DNA of 28,742 bases from contig DDHB01000030.1 of NCBI GenBank assembly GCA_002337925.1, forward strand, positions 83,300 to 112,041. Reading direction: 5' to 3'. Positions 22,038 through 28,742 of this stretch are shown in pieces. Made by a program: the position numbers and the translations under genes. This stretch comes from Sporomusaceae bacterium UBA1887. Its GTDB lineage: Bacteria; Bacillota; Negativicutes; Sporomusales; DSM-15969. The first letter of the stretch is position 1, and every line of letters starts with the position of its first letter. Under the pieces are notes generated by a model that did no database searches, was not told the DNA's origin, and worked only from the letters and a program-made list of their open reading frames with translations.

Positions 22038-23093
22038 TCACCTATGGATTTGCCTGAGCGTGACTCCGGCAGCCTGATAGCGGCGAAAAAAACGGGTGTG
22101 TGAAAGGGCTCCTAGTAGATTGCGCACGGGCCGGATACCCAACGCCATGTGCAGCAGCCGGTAAGTCACGGCAACGGCCAGCAGTATGTAAAGGTATTGA
22201 ATGCTAAAGCCTGCCAGCGGCAGTTGTTCGAGCTCAATTGCAAAGCTTTTAGCCAACCAATTGCCGGCATATACGGCAACAGGAATTGAAGTAAGATAAG
22301 CGAAAAGCAGAATCACCAAAGGGCTGACTTCAATTGCCTTTTGCGGACAATAATTCATACATGCCATGCAGCTGTCACACGAATAAGACCAATACGGACG
22401 TCTTTCCTGTCCTCCGGTCATGCGTATAGCCTGCTTAGGGCATATCTCCCGGCACAGTGCGCAGCCATTGCACCTGTCGGAAGCAAAGAAAAGCTTAGCT
22501 AATACCAATTGTGCGAGAATCAGATACATCAGCGATATTTTTGCTAGAATCAAGCCGATTAGTACCTGTACCAGGCCATCAAAATGTTTGTTCCCAGCTA
22601 AAACTGTCTGCACACCCCTCTTTACCTTCGCCTCAGCCATACCGGTTATGACAGCTGCATTGTCCTTACTCAGCCCCCAGTGCACTGCCGTCCAATTGCT
22701 GGGCATGTCTACGCCCATTACTCCCCGGACGGTATAACCGCGCAGCCACAGCAGCAATGCAATCAGGTAGCCTGCCGTCCCCTCCAGACCGGGTATAAAG
22801 ATGCCTTTTACCCGCACTCCGGCCCGGCTGGGCATGACAAGAGCATGGGTTTGTTTTCCCTGAGGCAGCTTCCACACATACTTCATCATCAGCCAGGGAG
22901 CCGTGAAGCCATGAGTAGGATAGGTAAATACCGCCAATGCCCCTTTCGGGATAGCAAGGCTCTGTTCACCGCTTTTGATCTGGTGTAACTCGGCAGGTAT
23001 TGCATTTTCTCCCGCTATCCGGCAACTCCAGTCGGCAATCCGGTAGGAGTTGCCAGTGCCTGTCATAAAAAAGGCCGCCAATTTCTGATACAC
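22038..23093 (-). CDS. EFR1-type ferredoxin with flavodoxin-like N-terminus and membrane helices
   Basis: 351 residues. The N-terminus has the FMN-loop-like FFMTGTGNSYRIA (8-20) and FTYPTHGFTAPW near 56, the EFR1 layout. Two [4Fe-4S] ferredoxin motifs follow near 207-245, CNGCALCREICP and CDSCMACMNYCPQKAI. Hydrophobic segments lie around 105-118, 170-200, 250-280 and 295-315, so it is probably membrane-bound. GTG start 23093 with AAGGGG eight bases upstream inside the preceding stop; gap from the HAD gene is five bases. Probably an electron-transfer partner for the coupled flavoprotein. Redox partner unknown. Confidence 0.85.
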   Translation of the reverse strand: MYQKLAAFFMTGTGNSYRIADWSCRIAGENAIPAELHQIKSGEQSLAIPKGALAVFTYPTHGFTAPWLMMKYVWKLPQGKQTHALVMPSRAGVRVKGIFIPGLEGTAGYLIALLLWLRGYTVRGVMGVDMPSNWTAVHWGLSKDNAAVITGMAEAKVKRGVQTVLAGNKHFDGLVQVLIGLILAKISLMYLILAQLVLAKLFFASDRCNGCALCREICPKQAIRMTGGQERRPYWSYSCDSCMACMNYCPQKAIEVSPLVILLFAYLTSIPVAVYAGNWLAKSFAIELEQLPLAGFSIQYLYILLAVAVTYRLLHMALGIRPVRNLLGALSHTRFFRRYQAAGVTLRQIHR

Positions 23094-23098
23094 AGCAG

Positions 23099-23749
23099 TT
23101 ACCCCTTTACAAGATACTCCCTCAGCTCTGCAACAGTATCGACAATGTGATTGGGCTCAGCTTGTTCCAGTTCTTCCCGGCTGCCATAGCCATAAGCAAC
23201 ACCGACAACATCAAGTCCGTTATGCTTGGCTCCCCGGATATCGTGCATACGATCTCCTACCATAATAATCTGACTGCGGTCATAATCCCCGAGCTCAGTC
23301 AGAACATATTCTATTACTTCATGCTTTTCTACCCGTGTTCCATCCAGGTTACTGCCCACAACGGACTGAAAGTAAGAATCCAGCTTAAAGTATTCCAGTA
23401 TTTTTACAGAGTAAATCGTAGGCTTTGAAGTTGCTACAATTAAAGTTTTTCCTTGCTGGCGAAGCTCTTCCAACATCTCAGGAATACCTGAAAAAACAGC
23501 ATTCTCATATAGTCCGGTTGTGGAAAAGCGCTCCCGGTAATACTCAATAGCCTGCTCAGCCTGCTCATCAGTCATATGATAGAACTCTTTAAACGAATAG
23601 GTGAGCGGCGGACCTATAAAGGGGATAAGTTTATCTAAGTCAGGTTCTTCAATCCCCATTTTTTGCAAAGCATATTGCACGCAAGTAGTAATCCCGATTT
23701 TCGGATCAGTTAACGTTCCATCCAAATCAAATAAAACAATTGTATACAT
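23099..23749 (-). CDS. HAD-family phosphatase (phosphoglycolate phosphatase/5'-nucleotidase-like)
   Basis: 216 residues from ATG 23749. HAD motifs: I FDLDGTLTDP (6-15), II IVATSKPT near 107, III lysine in EKHEV near 143 and IV MVGDRMHDI near 163. Cap domain C1-type. Similar to the Gph/nucleotidase branch (PKIGITTCVQYAL, FIGPPLTYSF). Its ATG overlaps the stop of the flavoprotein gene by one base (TAATG) and AGGAGGGG lies upstream, so translation is coupled. Substrate could be phosphoglycolate or a nucleotide; not decidable. Confidence 0.9.
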   Translation of the reverse strand: MYTIVLFDLDGTLTDPKIGITTCVQYALQKMGIEEPDLDKLIPFIGPPLTYSFKEFYHMTDEQAEQAIEYYRERFSTTGLYENAVFSGIPEMLEELRQQGKTLIVATSKPTIYSVKILEYFKLDSYFQSVVGSNLDGTRVEKHEVIEYVLTELGDYDRSQIIMVGDRMHDIRGAKHNGLDVVGVAYGYGSREELEQAEPNHIVDTVAELREYLVKG

Positions 23750-24600
23750 TATTTCCCCTCCTGTACGACCCACCAGTCATACGCATCATATGGTTTCCGG
23801 CGCCGGAATAATTCCTGACGGTTGGCAATATAACTCTTCTTCACTTCTTCCAGCAGGCGGCCATGCTCAGCCATTCCCTCCTGGGAAAAGCGCCGGTGTC
23901 CGGTCTTTTCAAAAACGATTGTATAGCCTTCACCATCCGCTTTTAGTTCACCGCCAGCATTGCACATACTACAGCGCACCTGACCGCTTGGCCGCACCTG
24001 CAGCATACTGCTGCCACATACTTGACAGGCAAGAACCGCCTCTGCTGCCGAAACCGGAGCTGCCGCCGGATCAATCAATTGATTGGCAAGCTTACGTGCT
24101 GTTGCCAGTATTTCCGGTTCAACTACTTCACCGGGACTGGCTGCCTGCACCTGCATATCGCCTACAACATCCAAATGCAGAAAGCGGGCAAAGTTATTAA
24201 CCGCTTCGCGGGCGTAGCCATCCCAGCCGGGTATGCCGTAAACGGTAGCAGTAACACACTTTTTGCCACTGAATTCCCGGCTGTTAGCCATAACCGCAAT
24301 CAACCTGTCTGTAATGGTTTTTATACTCGTGTGAGAGCCAAGAAAATAACAGGCAGATGCAAGTATAACAGCATCCGCTTCTTTAATACGCTCTAGTAAA
24401 AAAGCGAGATCATCGCTGATCATACAGTTTTTATCTTCCGGCAGACAGGCATAACATGCCTTGCAAGCCTCAATTTGCAGTGAGGGCAGATGAATCATTG
24501 CTTTATCAACTTCAGCGGGCAATGAAGCCAGCATCTCTTTGACCAGTATTTCCGAATTACCCAGCTTGCGCGGTGAAGCAACGAGACCGAGAACTTTCAA
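23749..24600 (-). CDS. Iron-sulfur flavoprotein (NADPH-dependent FMN reductase family)
   Basis: 283 residues from TTG 24600; AAGGAGG is seven bases upstream. A GTG at 24645 would add 15 residues but has no ribosome site. The flavodoxin-like domain begins LKVLGLVASPRKLGNSEILV (FMN phosphate loop), with a compact cluster motif CKACYACLPEDKNC near 46-59, the Isf pattern binding one [4Fe-4S]. A C-terminal domain has CxxC pairs (CQVCGSSM near 192, CSMC near 210), probably zinc-binding. Translationally coupled to the HAD gene and likely partnered by the downstream EFR1 ferredoxin. Confidence 0.88.
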   Translation of the reverse strand: MKVLGLVASPRKLGNSEILVKEMLASLPAEVDKAMIHLPSLQIEACKACYACLPEDKNCMISDDLAFLLERIKEADAVILASACYFLGSHTSIKTITDRLIAVMANSREFSGKKCVTATVYGIPGWDGYAREAVNNFARFLHLDVVGDMQVQAASPGEVVEPEILATARKLANQLIDPAAAPVSAAEAVLACQVCGSSMLQVRPSGQVRCSMCNAGGELKADGEGYTIVFEKTGHRRFSQEGMAEHGRLLEEVKKSYIANRQELFRRRKPYDAYDWWVVQEGK

Positions 24601-24668
24601 ATCAACTACCTCCTTGTATCCCAATAACGATATAAGATTCGTCACTTTCCGCTCAATTGCCTGCTATT

Positions 24669-25613
24669 TTATGAATTTTTCCCTACAACTGCTTGGGGAG
24701 CAGCATAGGCTTTTCCTTTTTGTTGATTACCTTTTGTAATCATAACAACCGAGATTACAATGATCAGCGCCGCCAACGCAGCTTGCAGCGTCATCTGTTC
24801 ACCAGCCAAGGCCCAGCCGAGGATAACCGCCACAATTGGATTTACATAAGCATAGGTAGAGGCAATTGTCGGATCAGCCGCCTTTAGCAGCCAGATGAAT
24901 GCACTAAACCCAACAATGGAGCCAAAAAAGATTAAATAGCCTAGCGCCAGAGCCGATTGTAAGGAAATTGCCGTCACATCAAACCTTCCGCCCTCACCGG
25001 TAATCATACCAAACACTAGGCAGAAAAACCCGCCTGTCAGCATTTGCATGGCAATTGCCAGTAAAGGTGCCTCAGGCAGTTTCGCAATCCGTGAATATAT
25101 TGAGCCAATTGCCCAGGAAAGGGAAGCAGCGACTAATGCAGCATAACCAACCCAGGGAGTGGTTGTACCACTCAAATCGCTGCCACCTGAACTCTTTACA
25201 AGCAGAATAATTCCCATAAATCCAATTAACAAGCCACTCATAACCATACCGTTAGGACGGCTGCCCCCCTGCCACAGCCAGGCTATCAATGCCATCCATA
25301 ACGGTACAGTGGCAACAATAATGGCGGCAATACCGCTGGAAACCATTTGCTCGGCCCAAACGACTCCGCCATTGCCGCCTAGCAACAGCAAGCCGCCAAC
25401 AATAGCAGCATTTTTCCAATGCGTAACCGTTGGACTCGGAGTTCCCCTGTATACCTGCCAGGCATATACAATAGCACCGGCTGTCATAAACCGTATTCCG
25501 GCCATCATGAAGGGGGGCATTGTTTCTATTGCAAACTTCATTGCCAAATATGTGCCGCCCCAGAAAATATATACAGCAAGCAAACCTGCTGCGATTGGTA
25601 ATGTCAAATTCAT
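24669..25613 (-). CDS. EamA/DMT-superfamily exporter (YedA-like)
   Basis: 314 residues, ten predicted membrane helices in two EamA repeats. Start blocks LAVYIFWGGTYLAMKFAIE and PPFMMAGIRFMTAGAIVY match YedA-type exporters, with SSGIAAIIVATVPLWMAL near 91 and the second repeat VGYAALVAASLSWAIGSIYSR near 153. GGGAGG lies upstream of ATG 25613. It follows the Lrp-type regulator by 13 bases, an arrangement typical of amino-acid or metabolite exporters controlled by that regulator. Substrate unknown. Confidence 0.9.
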   Translation of the reverse strand: MNLTLPIAAGLLAVYIFWGGTYLAMKFAIETMPPFMMAGIRFMTAGAIVYAWQVYRGTPSPTVTHWKNAAIVGGLLLLGGNGGVVWAEQMVSSGIAAIIVATVPLWMALIAWLWQGGSRPNGMVMSGLLIGFMGIILLVKSSGGSDLSGTTTPWVGYAALVAASLSWAIGSIYSRIAKLPEAPLLAIAMQMLTGGFFCLVFGMITGEGGRFDVTAISLQSALALGYLIFFGSIVGFSAFIWLLKAADPTIASTYAYVNPIVAVILGWALAGEQMTLQAALAALIIVISVVMITKGNQQKGKAYAAPQAVVGKNS

Positions 25614-25626
25614 GGTAGTTCCTCCC

Positions 25627-26061
25627 TTAATTGACTATCATTTCAGTTGTTTCTTTCAGTATGGTTAATACGATAATTGTCTTTGTCGAGATATGGTCTT
25701 CTCTAAGGTTTTCCTTTAATAACCGGCTTAGTGCCTCCGTATTGCGCGTTCGCACCTTAATTAGATAACAATCGTCACCGGCAATGTTGTGAACTTCCTG
25801 TACTCCTGGTATTTTAACTAACCTGCCTTCAATATCGGTCGGCCCAATGACTTTGACTAATACAAACGCCAGCATATCCAAACCGACTAAATTCGGATTT
25901 AATTTAGCCTCGTAACCTTGTATAATGCCTTGCTCTTCAAGCTTCTTGATCCGGGTTAAGGTTACAGACGGTGCAAGATCAATCTGCCTGGCGATTTCAA
26001 CATTTGTCATTCGGGCATTCTTTTGCAGCAGCGCAAGAATTTTTTTATCTTTCTGGTCCAT
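25627..26061 (-). CDS. Lrp/AsnC-family transcriptional regulator
   Basis: 144 residues from ATG 26061; GAGGTG sits about seven bases upstream. The ATG two codons earlier (26067) is too close to that site. N-terminal winged helix MDQKDKKILALLQKNARMTNVEIARQIDLAPSVTLTRIKKLEEQGII, written in parts: DKKILALLQKNARMTN, EIARQIDLAPSVTL. C-terminal RAM domain with LAFVLVKV and AGDDCYLIKVRTRN, the ligand-sensing GDxD-type turn. Immediately upstream of the EamA exporter, which it probably controls in response to an amino acid. Confidence 0.92.
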   Translation of the reverse strand: MDQKDKKILALLQKNARMTNVEIARQIDLAPSVTLTRIKKLEEQGIIQGYEAKLNPNLVGLDMLAFVLVKVIGPTDIEGRLVKIPGVQEVHNIAGDDCYLIKVRTRNTEALSRLLKENLREDHISTKTIIVLTILKETTEMIVN

Positions 26062-26281
26062 ATACATTCACCTCAAGGTTATTATAATTCTGTTCAATCC
26101 TATTTATCAATATTTAAATTCTGCTCATATTTCATATATTAGAATATTATTATTTTTAACATACTTTAAAAAGAATAATATTCTTAAATCGGCTATAAAC
26201 TATTTTTTTATTGCACTTGCTATTGAACAAACTAATTGTACTAAAATTTGCCCTTGCCGTCTTTCGGTATTTCACTTTGTA

Positions 26282-26303
26282 AAAAAGGGACTGTCCCCTT
26301 TTT
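26282..26303. repeat. Short GGGACTGTCCCC hairpin
   Basis: AAAAAGGG and CCCTTTTT around ACTGTC, in non-coding DNA. The core recalls RAYT/REP-type hairpins of Firmicutes, and it could be a stray REP copy. It also follows the direction of the next terminator and may add to termination. Confidence 0.4.
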
Positions 26304-26309
26304 ATTTAT

Positions 26310-26341
26310 AAAAAAACCGGCCTCTCCTAATGAGAAGCCGG
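26310..26341 (-). terminator. Terminator of the second outer-membrane barrel gene
   Basis: CCGGCTTCTC pairs with GAGAGGCCGG (one mismatch-like pair) around ATTAG, followed on the minus strand by TTTTTTTAT. Lies about 14 bases past the stop at 26355. Confidence 0.88.
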
Positions 26342-26354
26342 AATTGATATTCTA

Positions 26355-27053
26355 TTATTTAAAGTCTACTGAGAACAGGCAGGTAATGCCTTTTAATTTA
26401 TAATCTTCTTTAGCATGTAGTGAAATAACTGGTGGTATTTCCACTCCAAGATCAACATTTTTAAATTTCCTTTCGCCATAGGAAACATTAAAGTGCGCAT
26501 CTTTAGCAATTTTGTAGCTAACACCAGCTTCCCAGAACAGGACATCTTTGCCGCCAAGGACTGCTGCAAATAATGTTGCTTTTTCACTTAGCTTCTGGTC
26601 AGCCATGAAGCCGACATGAAAAGAAGCTATGGTAGCCGGTTCTACCGTATTGCTGTAGGAGAACTTATTTTGTACCCAACCAGCAACTGCTGATACATTC
26701 GGGCTTATGCGGCGAATTAAGTTGAACTCCTGGTGCGTTGATTTACCATAAGTATTAACAGTTACACCGGGATAAGATTGAGATTTGCCTGTAAAATCTT
26801 CAGATTTAAATTTGCCACCTTTAAACTGTATAGCCCAATCGTCACCCAATCCTGCTGTAACGCCATACTTAAAGCCTGACTTACCGCCGGCTTCCCCCGT
26901 TACCTCACCAGAGCCATTAAACGTGGAATTCAGCGTACTGCCAAATTCTACTGTTACATGGCCTTTTTCGAAATCTGTTACCGGTGATGCATATACGGCA
27001 GTTATCCCTGCCATAAGTAAGCCGAAAACTGCTGCTGCTATCTTCTTTTTCAC
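26355..27053 (-). CDS. Outer-membrane beta-barrel protein
   Basis: 232 residues from GTG 27053, with GAGGGGG upstream; the TTG at 27068 overlaps that ribosome site. Signal peptide 1-22 (MKKKIAAAVFGLLMAGITAVYA). The mature start SPVTDFEKG parallels APVTNIEKG of the protein at 15516-16124. Alternating strands such as FKYGVTAGLGDDWAIQFKGG and HFNVSYGERKF, with a final LFSVDFK, fit an outer-membrane barrel. Expression is likely from a promoter in the leader containing a dyad at 27088-27156. Function unknown. Confidence 0.82.
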   Translation of the reverse strand: MKKKIAAAVFGLLMAGITAVYASPVTDFEKGHVTVEFGSTLNSTFNGSGEVTGEAGGKSGFKYGVTAGLGDDWAIQFKGGKFKSEDFTGKSQSYPGVTVNTYGKSTHQEFNLIRRISPNVSAVAGWVQNKFSYSNTVEPATIASFHVGFMADQKLSEKATLFAAVLGGKDVLFWEAGVSYKIAKDAHFNVSYGERKFKNVDLGVEIPPVISLHAKEDYKLKGITCLFSVDFK

Positions 27054-27087
27054 TCTTTTCCCCCTCAATCAAATAAAACAAATATAG

Positions 27088-27156
27088 TAGTGTCTTGTTG
27101 CATTGCAATAAAATCTACACTGTCTAATTCTAATTCACAACTTTGCCAAGACACTA
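27088..27156. repeat. Spaced inverted repeat upstream of the barrel gene
   Basis: TAGTGTCTTG (27088-27097) and its complement CAAGACACTA (27147-27156), 49 bases apart, in the promoter region. Possibly two half-operators; no partner identified. Confidence 0.4.
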
Positions 27157-27227
27157 GCTTCTGTGAATTCATCTTACTATTTCATTAAATTACTTTTCTA
27201 TATTACCATAAAACAAGGGGATGTAAA

Positions 27228-27246
27228 GAAAAGACTATTTAGTCAG
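27228..27246 (-). terminator. Weak terminator-like hairpin after hrpB
   Basis: GACTA-AA-TAGTC followed on the minus strand by TTTTCTTT. The stem is only five bases, so confidence is low. Confidence 0.35.
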
Positions 27247-27261
27247 CACCAGATCTTATGA

Positions 27262-28742
27262 TCAAGTCAACATTTTGGGTTTAGCACGGTGTGTAGCCTG
27301 GGCAGTCAGCGGGTTTTCCGGCCAGTAATGTTTCGGATAGCGGCCCATCAATTCCCGGCGAACTTCAAAGTACGTTGTCTGCCAAAAGCTGTGCAAGTCC
27401 CGTGTTACCTGCACCGGCCGCTGAGCCGGTGAAAGCAGCTGCAGCGTTAAGGGAACCTTGCCGCCGCCAATACACGGCGTTTCACTAAGTCCAAACAGCT
27501 CCTGCAGCCGCACTGCCAGCGTAGGTGCCTCCGGGTTGCTATAGTTAACGGCAATGTTTTGCCCGCTTGGAACGGTAATATGGGTTGGTGCGTCTTTATC
27601 GAGCTGCTGCCGTTGCTGCCAGGTAAGCAGACTCTCCAGAACAGCCGTCATATTGAGCCGCTGCAGCTCGGCACTGCTGCTCATGCCATAAACATAAGGG
27701 CCCAGCCAGTGAGCGAGCGTAGCAGTTAAATATTCTTCAGACGTGTCCGGCCAGTGCTCTGGCTCAATACAATGCATAAACCTTATACGCCAGAGCCATT
27801 GTCTGGCTGTTTTAGTCCAGGGGAGAATATCCAGACCCGTTTGGGCGATGCCGGTCACTAGTGCTTCCAGACACTCATCACGGCTAGGAACAACAGGCGC
27901 ATCCTGCAAAAGCAGTTCTCCCAAGTATTCCCGCTGGCGTCCTCGTACTGCCTGGGCGTTGGTATCCCAAAACACCTGCCGCCGTTCTTCAAGCTGTGTA
28001 GGAAAGTGCATTCGCAAACAATCGATACTAACAGGAGCTGCCAGCAAAATTTGGCTCTCGATTCCTTTGTCATCAAGCTCGGCTGCTACCAGATAACTTT
28101 CAGCACTAAGGGCTTGCATAGCAGGCAAAACAGCTCCTCTGCCGTTTCTGAGCAGATACCGCCCATCGCTGCGTCTTTGGGCAATGCGGTCAGGGTAGGC
28201 TAAGGCCAGCAGCAAGCCGCAGTCGCCGCTATCTATTTTCCTATCTGTCCCGAGTGAAAGGCTGCCTTGCAGGTATTGCAGCTCAGCACGCAGCCGTTGA
28301 TATAGCCCTTCATCGATTCGTCGTGTACCAACCTGCCCACCTTGCCGGAGGGCATCCACCCGTAACCTGAGGTCCGCATCACGACTGCCATCCCCCTGGA
28401 AAACATCCCGTTCGTTAAGCAGTACTGCCACTTCACAAGCCAGCCGGCCAAGCCGCTGTGCTATGGCCTGAATGATCATATGAGCTAACCTTGGATGGAA
28501 GCCCATTTCCGCTACTTGTTTTCCATGACCCGTTATCTGTCCTTCTCTTGTTATTGCTCCCATTTGCTGGAGCAGTTCTTTTGCCTGTTGAACGGCAGCT
28601 TCCGGCGGCACATCAAGCCACTTAAGGTCTGCAGGCTGCCGCACGCCCCAAACGGCCAGCTCCAATACAAGAGAAACTAAATCGGCTGCTCTGATTTCCG
28701 GAATACGTTGCTCTTCCAGCCGCAAATCTTCCCGTACTGTCC
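27262..28742 (-). CDS. hrpB: ATP-dependent helicase HrpB, C-terminal part (5' end outside window)
   Basis: The frame is open at the right edge, so the start and the DEAH helicase core lie outside; 492 codons are visible. The winged/ratchet (HA2) part shows PEIRAADLVSLVLELAVWG and FHPRLAHMIIQA near the visible start. The HrpB-specific C-terminal domain contains PSGQNIAVNYSNPEAPTLAVRLQELFG, in pieces PSGQNIAVNYSNP and LAVRLQELFGL, then VTRDLHSFWQTTYFEVRRELMGRYPKHYWP. HrpB is a DExH helicase of uncertain RNA role in bacteria. Ends at 27262 with only a weak terminator. Confidence 0.93.
   Translation of the reverse strand, partial: TVREDLRLEEQRIPEIRAADLVSLVLELAVWGVRQPADLKWLDVPPEAAVQQAKELLQQMGAITREGQITGHGKQVAEMGFHPRLAHMIIQAIAQRLGRLACEVAVLLNERDVFQGDGSRDADLRLRVDALRQGGQVGTRRIDEGLYQRLRAELQYLQGSLSLGTDRKIDSGDCGLLLALAYPDRIAQRRSDGRYLLRNGRGAVLPAMQALSAESYLVAAELDDKGIESQILLAAPVSIDCLRMHFPTQLEERRQVFWDTNAQAVRGRQREYLGELLLQDAPVVPSRDECLEALVTGIAQTGLDILPWTKTARQWLWRIRFMHCIEPEHWPDTSEEYLTATLAHWLGPYVYGMSSSAELQRLNMTAVLESLLTWQQRQQLDKDAPTHITVPSGQNIAVNYSNPEAPTLAVRLQELFGLSETPCIGGGKVPLTLQLLSPAQRPVQVTRDLHSFWQTTYFEVRRELMGRYPKHYWPENPLTAQATHRAKPKMLT

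Noticed and set aside
1..28742. CRISPR arrays, rRNA and tRNA genes
   Set aside because: No regularly spaced direct repeats and no rRNA or tRNA cloverleaf signatures were seen on reading both strands.

Overview
The window looks like a chromosomal segment of a diderm, probably spore-forming anaerobic Firmicute (Negativicutes, Sporomusaceae-like). Three things point there. Two small outer-membrane beta-barrel proteins carry Sec signal peptides and a shared start to the mature chain. There is a tiny YjcZ-like sporulation-type peptide, and FapA/CheX, meso-diaminopimelate dehydrogenase and desulfoferrodoxin sit among Firmicute-style Shine-Dalgarno sites and hairpin terminators. This is inferred from gene content; I could not search databases.

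Layout. 1-8.95 kb is a purine/ureide-type catabolic cluster: a xanthine/urate-type NCS2 permease (cut by the left edge), a YgeV-like sigma-54 enhancer-binding activator and diaminopropionate ammonia-lyase (YgeX) on the minus strand, with ygfK and ssnA divergent on the plus strand. Three excellent -24/-12 (sigma-54) promoters are visible, one each for the permease, ygeX and ygfK-ssnA, so the cluster reads as one regulon driven by the activator it encodes. Twin 13-bp palindromes behind the activator gene are candidate enhancer sites.

8.95-11.3 kb holds three unrecognised exported proteins. The first lies between two near-identical copies of the ssnA tail plus terminator, which looks like an insertion or duplication scar. 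11.3-12.7 kb has desulfoferrodoxin under a Fur/PerR-like box and a single-gene REP-associated transposase element with 29-bp inverted ends. 12.7-16.5 kb carries fapA (with three tandem copies of its N-terminal domain), a CheX-like gene, an outer-membrane barrel gene and a small charged exported protein. 16.5-18.6 kb has several strong hairpins, ddh, a 33-codon YjcZ-like gene and a DUF1874 (STIV B116-like/YddF) gene.

18.6-21.7 kb is a purine salvage operon: an NCS2 purine permease followed by adenine deaminase, whose reading frame is interrupted by one in-frame TGA about 90 codons before the end. 22-26.1 kb is a minus-strand run: an Lrp/AsnC regulator, an EamA exporter, then a tightly coupled iron-sulfur flavoprotein, HAD phosphatase and membrane EFR1-type ferredoxin. 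The right end has a second outer-membrane barrel gene and the C-terminal part of helicase HrpB, cut by the window edge.

The most notable signals are the three sigma-54 promoters with their possible enhancer palindromes, the stop codon inside adenine deaminase, the duplicated ssnA tail and the triplicated FapA N-terminal domain. I saw no rRNA, tRNA, CRISPR array or recognisable riboswitch.
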